A stretch of 64,000 bases of DNA, from positions 62,001 through 126,000 of the forward strand of contig JAUMVJ010000003.1 in the NCBI GenBank assembly GCA_030530215.1, given 5' to 3'. Position 1 is the stretch's first letter; the number at the start of each line of letters is the position of its first letter. Source of the stretch: Coriobacteriia bacterium. Lineage in GTDB: Bacteria > Actinomycetota > Coriobacteriia > Coriobacteriales > Eggerthellaceae. This document shows, piece by piece, positions 28,948-38,400 of this stretch. Made by a program: the position numbers and the translations under genes. Below the pieces are notes generated by a model. It searched no databases. It was not told the origin of the DNA and saw only the letters and a list, made by a program, of their open reading frames with translations.

Positions 28948-28954
28948 GTTTGTG

Positions 28955-28960
28955 ATTATA
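28955..28960 (-). promoter_or_regulatory. -10 box of rlmN, predicted leaderless
   Basis: TATAAT on the minus strand, 7 bp from the rlmN ATG. No convincing -35 box is visible. Confidence 0.55.
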
Positions 28961-29014
28961 CCGTGAGCCTGCGCGCATAATGCCCAGTGCTTCAAGCTGA
29001 AACAGAGCGTTTGA

Positions 29015-29020
29015 TATACT
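29015..29020 (+). promoter_or_regulatory. -10 box of ddl, very close to a start codon
   Basis: TATACT, 6 bp before an in-frame ATG at 29027. The expected transcription start falls on that ATG, or 27 nt before the ATG at 29054. Confidence 0.5.
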
Positions 29021-29053
29021 TCACGCATGCACCCGAAGAAGAAAGAAGATTCC

Positions 29054-29995
29054 ATGGCATCGTTCAATCCTTCCGATATTAAGGTTGCACTCTTAGCTGG
29101 TGGAAAGAGCGGTGAGCGTGAAATCTCCCTCGCTTCAGGCGCTGGTGCTCATGAGGCCTTGCTTGCTGCTGGTTTTCAGGTAACTCAGCTTGATCCTGCT
29201 GAGAAATCCGATTTGGTTCGTTTGATTAACGAAGATTTTGATGTGGCCTTTTTAGCTCTTCACGGAAAAGGCGGCGAGGATGGCTCCATGCAGGGAATGC
29301 TCGAGTTACTTGGCATTCCGTATACTGGTTCGGGCGTTTGGTCATCTGCGACTGCGATGGATAAACCTAAATCCAAGGTGTTTTATGAATCCCATGGGGT
29401 GCCCACTCCTAAATCGCTGACTTTGTATGCTCAAGATCAATATTCCGCAGAGGAAATCGCGCAGGCTGTCGGAGAACATTGCGTTGTTAAAGCTGCAACC
29501 GAAGGAAGCGCTTTAGGCGTTTACCTGTGCAACGGCGTTCAAGAAATCAATGATGCCTTGGCTAAGGTTTTTGAGATTGACAACGAGGGTTTAGCTGAAA
29601 CCTTTATTTCAGGCGACGAATATACCGTTGCTGTTCTTGGGAACGATGATCCGCAAGCTCTTCCTGTGATTCAAATCGTTCCCATGCATGAGTTCTATGA
29701 TTTTGAATCGAAATACGCGGCGGGCGGTTCTCAGCATATTTGCCCTGCTCCTCTTTCTGAGGAAGACACTCAGAAAGCGTATGAGTTGGCGGTTGCCGCG
29801 CATAAAGCGCTCGACTGCAAGGGTGTGTCGCGTTCCGACATGATCAAAGACGAAAACGGTAAGTTCTGGGTTTTGGAAACAAACACCATCCCCGGCATGA
29901 CCGCAACCTCCTTGTTGCCTGATGCGGCTTCAGCGGCGGGGATGAGCTTCCCTGAGCTTTGCATTCGTATGATCGGTGATGCGCTGGAAAAGTAG
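29054..29995 (+). CDS. ddl: D-alanine-D-alanine ligase
   Basis: A 313-residue ATP-grasp ligase making the D-Ala-D-Ala dipeptide of peptidoglycan. The N-terminal strand is KVALLAGGKSGEREISLASG; LHGKGGEDGSMQGMLELLGIPYTGSG is the conserved lid and substrate region; metal ligands lie in VLETNTIPGMT. The substrate-loop residue lies in the normal Ddl context, with no VanA-type change obvious. The ATG at 29054 has AAAGAAGA ahead; an in-frame ATG at 29027 would add nine residues if the mRNA is leaderless. It is divergent from rlmN. Confidence 0.93.
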   Translation: MASFNPSDIKVALLAGGKSGEREISLASGAGAHEALLAAGFQVTQLDPAEKSDLVRLINEDFDVAFLALHGKGGEDGSMQGMLELLGIPYTGSGVWSSATAMDKPKSKVFYESHGVPTPKSLTLYAQDQYSAEEIAQAVGEHCVVKAATEGSALGVYLCNGVQEINDALAKVFEIDNEGLAETFISGDEYTVAVLGNDDPQALPVIQIVPMHEFYDFESKYAAGGSQHICPAPLSEEDTQKAYELAVAAHKALDCKGVSRSDMIKDENGKFWVLETNTIPGMTATSLLPDAASAAGMSFPELCIRMIGDALEK

Positions 29996-30003
29996 ATTCC
30001 GGT

Positions 30004-30657
30004 TTAGAACAAACCGGAATAATGGTAGACAACATGGGCGATAGCTGCGATAAGGAATATCACTAAAACCCAGCTAGCCACAACGCAGCCCTTGTTGCCT
30101 TTGCGCGCCTGCGATACCAGTTTTTCGTTCATTGAGCGCTCGGTTTTTACGAAGGCCGTCCCTTTCTTCTTTTCGGGAAGGGGTTTGCGGCCGCTGGGAA
30201 GATAATCACCCTTTGCGGCGACGAGCGAGTTTAAACCTTTGGAGCCGAGTTTGAGGTCGGGGCGGATACCTTCGCCAATCGACTTATCGAGTTTGTCGAT
30301 AAAGGTTTTGAAAGCGTCTTTGTATTGAGGATCGTAAGCAACAAGCGCAACTTCGCCCCAGTAGTAACCTGGGTTTTCACCCTTTGCTTCCGTGAATGCG
30401 ACAAAGCTTAAAATCGCTTCGACATCCCATTTTTTCGCTTGAATAAGATCGAGTTTGTCGGCAAATTTTGGATCCAATTCACCCATTTCAACGTCAAAGG
30501 CGTTAACGATCCAATCGCTTCGTTCGCCTTCGATGTATTTGGTTTTGATTTGGTAATGATCACCGACGGCGTTATCTAAACTAAGGAATGCAACGGCTTT
30601 TTCTTGGTCTTCGGTTTTGAAACGAACGTAATCACCGTAGTATCCAATCTCCGCCAT
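30004..30657 (-). CDS. Hypothetical protein with C-terminal membrane anchor
   Basis: A 217-residue protein of no family I recognise. The N-terminal 150 residues (start MAEIGYYGDYVRF) look like a soluble mixed alpha/beta domain with many aromatic residues. A basic stretch follows (GRKPLPEKKKGTAF), then a single membrane segment near residues 195-213 (VVASWVLVIFLIAAIAHVV) and a short outside tail. With no signal peptide, it should be tail-anchored with the domain in the cytoplasm. The ATG at 30657 has GAGGA at good spacing. It is convergent with ddl, with 8 bp between the stops. Confidence 0.65.
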   Translation of the reverse strand: MAEIGYYGDYVRFKTEDQEKAVAFLSLDNAVGDHYQIKTKYIEGERSDWIVNAFDVEMGELDPKFADKLDLIQAKKWDVEAILSFVAFTEAKGENPGYYWGEVALVAYDPQYKDAFKTFIDKLDKSIGEGIRPDLKLGSKGLNSLVAAKGDYLPSGRKPLPEKKKGTAFVKTERSMNEKLVSQARKGNKGCVVASWVLVIFLIAAIAHVVYHYSGLF

Positions 30658-30721
30658 GTGTATTCCTCGGACTTTCCTCGATCGAGCCGCGACGTGAAGC
30701 ATTCATGATAATCTGCTTAGC

Positions 30722-33700
30722 ATGAAAAAACAAAACGAAAAGCTTGCTAGCCTTGATGGCTATATTCTAGATAATACCCCCAACAGAATCCGCGTTCGTT
30801 ACCACGGCTTGGCTGCGTATGCCCAAGAGCATACTTTTGGCTCGATAGATGAAGATGTGGTCGTGCTCGATACCGAGGCAACCGGTCTTTCCTTTAATCA
30901 TGATGAGCTGATTCAAGTTGCAGCTGCTCGTATGTGTAACGGGGAAATTACAGGCTGGTATGTAAGCTTTATCAACCCTGGTAAAACTATCCCCGATGAA
31001 GTGGTCCACTTGACCCATATAACCAACGAGATGGTAGCGGACGCGGACCCGGCCGATAAAGTATTGAGCGGTTTGGTTGAGTTCGTTGGCAGTTCCCCCA
31101 TCGTTGCCCATAATGCCAATTTCGATCGCACTTTTTGTACCAAGTACGAAGGTGGTAGCGCGCTTGCGCAGAATGTTTGGATCGATTCCCTTGATTTAGC
31201 ACGTATTGCCCTGCCAAGGATGCGATCTCACCGCCTTCTTGATCTTGTGCGCGCGTTTGGCGGGCCTGAGTCTACTCACCGCGCAGACGATGATGTTGTG
31301 TCAACCTGTTTGGTGTATCGCATTTTGCTAGCCGCAGTGGCTCAAATGCCGAAGGATTTGGTTAAGCATATTGCCTCTCTTCGTAGCGTTGAGGAATGGA
31401 ACACCGTAAAGGTATTCAAGGTCCTACAGGATGAAACGGCTCCCTCGTTTAATTTCAAAGCATCCCGTAGAGCTGCTTTGGTTGGTACTTTGGATGAAGT
31501 AAGGCGCGATGCTTTTGCTTCGGAGCTCGTGGAGCTTGAAGACCGTGAAACGGAATCGCTTGAATCGCAAAGTGTTTCACGTGAAACAGAGGACTTGGCA
31601 GGCGAAGGGTCAGCCGTCGAGGAAGACAGCTATCGTTTGTTGGAAAATACCGATGGCGATTTGAAGGTAAGGAAAATCATCCCCGTTGAAGAGGATGAGG
31701 TAAGGAAGGCTTTCCAATCCGGAGGGCTTGTTTCCGGTTTATATCCTGAATATGAGTTGCGCGATGAACAGCTGCATATGTCTGAGGCAGTTAACAAAGC
31801 CTTCGCTAATAAGCGTAACCTCGTAGTTGAAGCTGGCACTGGCGTTGGCAAATCCATGGCTTATTTGGTTCCGATGGCTCTTCTTGCTCAGAAGAATCAA
31901 ATTACCGTGGGCGTTGCTACCAAAACAAACGCTTTGCTTGATCAGCTGGTGAACAAAGAGCTTCCTCTTCTTCAAAAGGAGTTAGGGGTTACCTACGCGC
32001 CGTTAAAGGGTTTTAACCATTATCTTTGCAACCGTAAGGTGGAGCAGTTCGTTAACAGGGGCCCTCGTTACGTTGAGTTTAAGAATCAGCAGGTAGATCA
32101 GGCGCCTGCGATAGCGGCGTTGATTTCTTATGTTGAGCAAACCGATTACGACGACATCGACGCTTTGAAAATTGATTTTCGTGCGGTGCCCAAATGGTCT
32201 ATTACGACGAAGAGCACTGAATGCCTGCGTCGTAAATGTCCTTATCATGGTGTTTCGTGTTTTGTGCACGGCGCGCGTGAGCGCGCCCGAAGATGCGACA
32301 TCGTGGTAACAAACCACAGCCTTTTGTTTTGGGATCAGCGATTTGAAGGTTCCTTACTGCCATCGATAAGGTATTGGGTAGTCGATGAGGCTCATGGTGC
32401 CGAATCTGAAGCCCGGCGTGCCTTCAGTGTCGAGATATCTTCGTCTCTTGTTCAGTCTCTTATCCGTCGTTTGTCGTCGGAAGAGGCGAAGCATAACGTG
32501 CTTTTGCGCGCCGAACGAAACCTAGATTTAGTGCCTGAGGCTCAAACTCTTTTCGATGCTTTGCTTAACAAGGCCATCGTCGAATCAAGGGAATTTGCCA
32601 TTGCTGCTGAAGAATATTGCTTAAGCGTCAAAGATCTTTTGTTCTACGACACACAGAAAAAGGGTCGAGGATATGACTACCTTGATCTTTGGGTTAGCGA
32701 CGAGGTTCGCAATGGTGAGCACTTCAAGGGCGTGGCAAGCTGTGCTAATTCTGTAGTGGATACTGCGGAAAAAGCCATCAAGTGCTTGCGCGATGTTGTT
32801 GCTTATCTTGAATCGCAGGAAGTATCTTCCCGTGAGCTGCGCGACATCGCTTTGGTGACGATTGAGCTTCGTGAGCTATATGAGTCTATGATCCGCATGT
32901 TCCAGAAGTCAGACGACGATCAGGTTCGTTCCGTTCGTCTTTCGCGTACCAAATCCAATTTGAGCGATAGCTTTAAGGTTCAGCCGCTTGATGTTGGCAC
33001 CAACCTTGCGGATTCTTTGTACGCATCAACCAGTAGCGTGGTGTATACCTCTGCGACGCTTGCCGTAGATCATAAATTCGATTCTTTCACTGCTGCGATG
33101 GGACTCAATGCCGGGCAGGGTACCGAGGCCGATTGCCTGCAAGTTCCTTCAAGCTACGACTTTGATTCAAATATGCGCGTTTTCGTGCCAACCGATATGC
33201 CTGAGCCGAATACGCTTGAATATTTGCCTGCCCTGCAGACATTCCTTAGTCGTCTTCACGTTGCGCAGCATGGTTCCCTTTTGACTTTGTTCACTAATCG
33301 AAGGGAAATGGAATCGTGCTTTGAGGCGGTTAATCCGAAGGTTAAAGAAGAAGGCCTGCGTCTGGTTTGCCAGAAGTGGGGCGTGTCGGTTAAAGGCTTG
33401 CGCGACGACTTCCTTAAAGATGAAACTCTGAGCCTTTTTGCGTTGAAATCGTTTTGGGAAGGCTTTGATGCGCCAGGCTCGACTCTTAAAGGGGTCGTTA
33501 TCCCTAAGCTTCCCTTTGGTTTGCCGAGCGATCCTTTGTCGCGTGAACGAGAGACGCGCGATTCTCGCGCATGGAGCCATTATTCCCTGCCTTCTGCGGT
33601 TATTGACGTTAAGCAGGCGGTTGGCCGTCTGATTAGGAAGTCGACCGACAAAGGTTTTGTTGTTTTAGCAGATCATAGGCTTATTTCCAAACATTATGGC

Positions 33701-33811
33701 AAGAAGTTCATCAACTCATTGCCAAGTAACAACGTGGCGTATCTGACGATGACTGAGATTATTGAAGAAGTTGCCACGGGTAAATGGGGAAGTGCCGGGG
33801 GTGCCCGTTAA
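30722..33811 (+). CDS. DinG-type helicase with N-terminal DnaQ-like 3'-5' exonuclease
   Basis: A 1029-residue fusion. Residues about 44-205 are a DEDDh exonuclease: DTEATG (Exo I), AHNANFD (Exo II) and HRADDD (Exo III). Residues about 340-1020 form an XPD/DinG-like superfamily 2 helicase: Walker A AGTGVGKSM, DEAH box in VVDEAHGAE, and a C-terminal QAVGRLIRK motif. Cysteines between the motor motifs (LCNRK, CLRRKCPYHGVSC) could bind an Fe-S cluster. The order exonuclease-helicase is that of Gram-positive DinG. Fusion of nuclease and helicase suggests processing of recombination or replication intermediates. A perfect parS is inside the coding region, between the two domains. Confidence 0.88.
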   Translation: MKKQNEKLASLDGYILDNTPNRIRVRYHGLAAYAQEHTFGSIDEDVVVLDTEATGLSFNHDELIQVAAARMCNGEITGWYVSFINPGKTIPDEVVHLTHITNEMVADADPADKVLSGLVEFVGSSPIVAHNANFDRTFCTKYEGGSALAQNVWIDSLDLARIALPRMRSHRLLDLVRAFGGPESTHRADDDVVSTCLVYRILLAAVAQMPKDLVKHIASLRSVEEWNTVKVFKVLQDETAPSFNFKASRRAALVGTLDEVRRDAFASELVELEDRETESLESQSVSRETEDLAGEGSAVEEDSYRLLENTDGDLKVRKIIPVEEDEVRKAFQSGGLVSGLYPEYELRDEQLHMSEAVNKAFANKRNLVVEAGTGVGKSMAYLVPMALLAQKNQITVGVATKTNALLDQLVNKELPLLQKELGVTYAPLKGFNHYLCNRKVEQFVNRGPRYVEFKNQQVDQAPAIAALISYVEQTDYDDIDALKIDFRAVPKWSITTKSTECLRRKCPYHGVSCFVHGARERARRCDIVVTNHSLLFWDQRFEGSLLPSIRYWVVDEAHGAESEARRAFSVEISSSLVQSLIRRLSSEEAKHNVLLRAERNLDLVPEAQTLFDALLNKAIVESREFAIAAEEYCLSVKDLLFYDTQKKGRGYDYLDLWVSDEVRNGEHFKGVASCANSVVDTAEKAIKCLRDVVAYLESQEVSSRELRDIALVTIELRELYESMIRMFQKSDDDQVRSVRLSRTKSNLSDSFKVQPLDVGTNLADSLYASTSSVVYTSATLAVDHKFDSFTAAMGLNAGQGTEADCLQVPSSYDFDSNMRVFVPTDMPEPNTLEYLPALQTFLSRLHVAQHGSLLTLFTNRREMESCFEAVNPKVKEEGLRLVCQKWGVSVKGLRDDFLKDETLSLFALKSFWEGFDAPGSTLKGVVIPKLPFGLPSDPLSRERETRDSRAWSHYSLPSAVIDVKQAVGRLIRKSTDKGFVVLADHRLISKHYGKKFINSLPSNNVAYLTMTEIIEEVATGKWGSAGGAR
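31574..31587. promoter_or_regulatory. parS site (perfect, inside the exonuclease-helicase gene)
   Basis: GTTTCACGTGAAAC, extended to the 16-bp TGTTTCACGTGAAACA, in the linker-encoding part of the gene. Confidence 0.92.
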
Positions 33812-35269
33812 ATGGCGCGCAAGCAAAAGAAGGGCTACGGACTCGGGGACAAAGAGAAGCGCTCGCTCCATATCGTTGAATTCTCTAAGGGGAAGCCGAA
33901 CGAGCTTTCTTTAAATGTTCTGGATAATCTAGCTTCCGATACGGGCGAGAAGCGCGGGTTCTTATCTCGTTTGTTTGGCGGAAAGGCGAGCGGCGCGCAT
34001 CCGTCGAAGCAGGTCATCGGTTCCGATGTCGGTGCCCCGAAGGTGTCGGCAACAAGCTCGGCTACGGGTGATACGGGTCGGGTGTTAGGCCTTGCCGGCA
34101 GCGACGCGGCAAAAACCAAGGTGAGCGACGATGCTCTGGCTCCTGCTGGCGCCAAGCGTATGCACTCAAGCGGAGCTCTTTCAGGTTCTCGTCACCAAAA
34201 AACGCAAGAAAAGAAGGTTTTAAAGAAAAGCAAAGAGAAAGCGAAGCAGGAGCGCCTAGTTAAAGCCGAACTGGCAGCTTTGAATCAAGCGCCTTTGATG
34301 GGCAGCGATTTGCTCGATGAGGTGAAGCGTCGCCAAAAAGCTCGTCGCAGGTATCGCATCGTAAGCATCTGCGTTGTGGTTGCCCTTTGCTTGGCTGGCA
34401 TCGGTGCGGGCGGCTATTATCTTTATCAGCAATACCTTGAGCAGCTTGAGGGTATAGACCTGCTTAAAACCTCGGTGGGCGATATCGATGGCGCGGACAA
34501 CACCATAGTTGCGATAGACAATTATTTCTCGCGGCCTTTCGATGATAGTTCCTTATCCGAGGCCAATCATCTTCTGGACGATATTCCCAGTGCACAAACT
34601 CGTTTGGATAGCGCCAACGAAAAAGCTACGCGTGCCGTCGAGGGTTTGGATCTTGGTTCCGACGATCGTCAAGCAGCTGAGCATGCGGTTTCCTCGATCG
34701 CACTGCGTAAACAGCTTCTTGATGTCGCCGATGATCGTTTGCTTGATGATGTTGCTGCGAAAACTGCCTACGACGACATGGAAGAAGCCTGGACTGCAGT
34801 TCAAGAAGCCAATGCTTTGATGGTTCAGGCAGCGAGCTTGGTTGCCGACACCACGAACGATAACGTCAATCAGGCGAGCGAATACATGAAGCAAGCTAAG
34901 TTGCGTTTCAAGGACGCTAAAAAATCGCTCAAACAGGGATTCAAGGCATATCCTTCAGCTAAGGAAAGCAAGGAATACGACTATTTGGATTTGCGCATCA
35001 AATCGATTGCTTATGCGCTTAAATCCAACGAAGCAATTTTGATCCAAGACAAGAAGACAGCCGAGAAGAATAACGACAAGTACAACAAGCTTGATAAAAA
35101 GGCGGCGAAGCTGAGCAAGAACTTCAGCGATGGATTTACTTCCGTGATCGTGGAAGCCTACGCCGTCAATCAGAAGGAATTGCAAAGCAAATATGAGAGC
35201 ATCCGAAGCGACATGGGCACCCATGATTCCTACCTGCGCGATTACCTGGGCAAGGATTCCTGGGTGTAG
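33812..35269 (+). CDS. Hypothetical single-pass membrane protein
   Basis: A 485-residue protein. The first 185 residues are basic and Ser/Gly/Ala-rich, likely disordered and cytoplasmic. A single membrane segment (about 189-208: IVSICVVVALCLAGIGAGGY) follows an Arg/Lys-rich stop. The remaining 275 residues are mostly helical with repeated Ala/Asp/Lys segments, extracytoplasmic, suggesting coiled coils. I recognise no domain. Its ATG directly follows the stop of the helicase gene (no gap), so translation is coupled and the pair is one operon. No function is proposed. Confidence 0.7.
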   Translation: MARKQKKGYGLGDKEKRSLHIVEFSKGKPNELSLNVLDNLASDTGEKRGFLSRLFGGKASGAHPSKQVIGSDVGAPKVSATSSATGDTGRVLGLAGSDAAKTKVSDDALAPAGAKRMHSSGALSGSRHQKTQEKKVLKKSKEKAKQERLVKAELAALNQAPLMGSDLLDEVKRRQKARRRYRIVSICVVVALCLAGIGAGGYYLYQQYLEQLEGIDLLKTSVGDIDGADNTIVAIDNYFSRPFDDSSLSEANHLLDDIPSAQTRLDSANEKATRAVEGLDLGSDDRQAAEHAVSSIALRKQLLDVADDRLLDDVAAKTAYDDMEEAWTAVQEANALMVQAASLVADTTNDNVNQASEYMKQAKLRFKDAKKSLKQGFKAYPSAKESKEYDYLDLRIKSIAYALKSNEAILIQDKKTAEKNNDKYNKLDKKAAKLSKNFSDGFTSVIVEAYAVNQKELQSKYESIRSDMGTHDSYLRDYLGKDSWV

Positions 35270-35454
35270 CTTTCGACCCGGTTTGCAAGGTTTGGCGCAG
35301 CTCTGCGGTGAAGAGCATTTGAACATGTCATAAGAATGTCAAGCTTAAGTTGAAATGTCGTATACTAGCCATTACGTATGACTAGATATAAGGCCATATC
35401 AGCGCGCCTATGCCTGCTGATTGGCTCAATGAAATATCCCAGAAGGGAAGATCA

Positions 35455-38400
35455 ATGGCTCAACTAATCGATGACGTCACGTATCTTTCAGAAGAAATCG
35501 GCGCCCGACCTGCAGGAACCGAAGAGGAGCAACAGGCGGCCCTATTCGTTGCCGAGACTCTTCAGCAAGATGCTGGCTTTCAGGCCGTTATCGAGGATTT
35601 CAACGGCATCGTGAATCCTGACTTGCCTAAGGCTGTCTGCTTCACGGTTGCTTTCGTCTGCGGTTTGATTTCCCTGCTTGTTCCCCTGCTCACTTTGCCC
35701 GCAGCTTTGATCAGTTTGATCGCCGCGGTTCTGTTTGCTCTTGAGATTTTGGATAAACCCTTTCTTTCAAGGTTTTTGAAGGGCGGCATCAGTCAGAACG
35801 TCGTTGCGAAGTATCAACCTGCGGGCGTTCCTAAAAAGCGACGCAAGATCATCCTTGTTGCTAATTACGATAGTGGCCGTGTGGTTCCCGATCAAAAGGG
35901 TTTCATGCAGACGTATCGTCGTATTTTCGAAATTGCCTACATTGCAGGAATTGTTTTGATTCCCGTTTTGCTTTTGCTTCAGAGCGTCGTGTTTCCCGGT
36001 GCCTCAGGCGTCGTCGACGGCGTGTTCAGCTTCCTGACGGTTGTTGCCATGATTCTGGTTGCCGTTCCCGTAGTGCTTACCATCATTCATAAGAAAGCTG
36101 ACTACACGGGTGCCGCCAACAATAATGCTGCCGGTACTGCTGTTCTTCTGGACGTTGCTCGTAAGGTTGGTAACGGTTGCGTTAGCCTTGAGGAAATGGA
36201 GCGCATGGCCCAAGAGGCCGGTACTGAGCTCGAGGGTGAAGATGCCGTGCGTGAGGCAGGTCTTGTTCCCGAAGATGCTGAACTTGAGTACGTGGCTTCC
36301 TCGAAAAAGTCCGAAACCCCTCAGGATTCTTTGGCGGCAGCTCATGCAGCCATCGCCGCTTTAACGGGAAAGCCGGTGCCTGCATCGAGCGCGTATGCGG
36401 CGGCTCCTCATCCTAACGACACCTTGAACCCCGAAGAGCTTTTTGCGCATGATCAGCTTGCGGAAGAGGCCCCCGTTGAGCCTTCGCAGGAGGAAAAAGC
36501 CGATCAGGTTTCTGCCGAGGCTTCCTTGTATAGCACTAATTACCAGGACTTTACGACTCGTCCGAGCGCTCAGACTGATGAAAACTCCGCTGACCAGCCC
36601 GAAGCTCAGGCTCAGCAAGTCGAAACGTTCAAGCCTGCTCCGGTTGTCAGGTCTTCATCGGCTGATGGCATTCCTTCGTGGGCACGTACCGCTCAGGCAA
36701 AGGCACGTGAGAACAAGCCGGAACAGTCTGCTCCAAGCTATTCACTTCGTTCCCGTTATGCCGACACCCCCGCTGCTCTTATTCAGGATGGGTCTTTCCA
36801 TCAGCCCGCAGCGCCTGTGATCGCCGCTGCTGGCGCTGGTGTTGCCAGTGCAGCCGCTGGTGCTGTTGCCGCAACCGCCGCCGAAAGTGCAGCAGCCGCA
36901 GCTGCGGACGTTTCTTCGTCCGAGCATGCCCAGGTTGCCGATGCATCTGCTAAGAGCACGGTGGATTCCGCCGAAAACAGTTCGGCCGTGGTTGAGCAGG
37001 AAGCTCCGGCAGCTCGCAGGATGCCCGAGCCTCAGCCTGAGGTTCTGTCCTCCGATCCGGCGCTCGCCGCGCGCCTTGCCGCCTTGCGTAACGAGATCAA
37101 TTCCGCTCCTGCTCCTCATATTTCCGACGAAGCTCGTCAAACGTTCGCCGATATGGAAGCTCAGGTTCAGAAGAAGCAAGCTGTTGTTTCATGTGAAACA
37201 ACGAAGACGGCCAAGCCCGCCGAGCAGTCCGAGGCTGCTTCTTCTTCTAGTTCCTCCACGGAAGCCTTTGATGCTGTTTCCGCTGAAGCTGCGGTAGACG
37301 AGCTGGGCAGCAAGGAAGCTCTTAAAGAAGAAGCGCCTGCCCCAACTGCTGAGTCCGAGCAAGTAGAGGCCCTTGCCGGAAACCTTGAGCAAACTGATGC
37401 AGCTCCTACTGATGAATACGAGCTCGAGGAACAGCAAGTTCCTTCTTCTACCGCTCGTTCCTTGCGTCATCAGGCGGCTAGCGCAAGCTCCGCATTCGGT
37501 GGCTTCATGAACAAGGTTCAGCATATGGCTGAATCCGCAGCTGCCGCTGCAACGGAAGCCGGTACGCATCTGGCCGAGAAGGCTTCAAATGCTCGTGTTT
37601 CTTCGAATAACACTGAAGAAGCCTTTGATCAGCCTGTTTCCGAACAAGATCCTGCCGAGGAAGAGCTCGACTATCGCGAGGATGAACTTGTAGAGCCCGA
37701 GCAGGATTTCGTTGTTGCTCCCGAAGGGGAGTCCGAGGAAGTTTCCGTCGCTGAAAACGCGGATGGAAACGCCGCATCGGAAAACGAATCGGCTGCCGAG
37801 CCTAAGATCCTTGATGCAATGGATGTGTCTGCGTTCATGGATAAGGTCGACTCCGAGGATTCTTCTGACGACGCAGACGATGAAACCACCAAGCCTGTCT
37901 CTATGCAGGAGATTCGTGAGGCTATGGCAAGCGTTTCGGATGCCGCTATCCCGGCGAAGGAAGCCCCTGAACCCTCCGCCCCGGCACCTAAGCAGGAAGA
38001 GCAAGTTTCGCCCATCGTTGGCATTAAACTCGATTCCTTGCCTGCAATTCCTGAAAGCAAGGGCTCCGATCAGATAATCAAACTTCCCGAACTCAACGCA
38101 AATGAGGTTTCTCAGGTTGAGGCGGGAAGCCAGCGCGCTCCTATGTCTCAGGATGCAAAGCGCTCTCCTTTGGTTTCCGGCGCCATCCCTCGTATCAGCG
38201 TCGGTGAACTTGAGCGCGATTCCCAAAGCGATCGTTTTGGTTTGGATCTGCCTCCTCTGGGTGCTGAGTCGGATGTTTCGCACGAAGTTGTTTCCGCTAC
38301 CAGTTCCTTCAGTACGGTTGGCGGAACGGGCGCATTTGCTCCTGTTGGCGATGAGTTGGTCGAGGGCATCCCCGAGGAAAACCTCTACGTTGAGGACGCC

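Noticed and set aside
28948..29067. 40-codon N-terminal extension of rlmN
   Set aside because: It overlaps the ddl promoter and start on the opposite strand, and RlmN normally starts at the chosen ATG.
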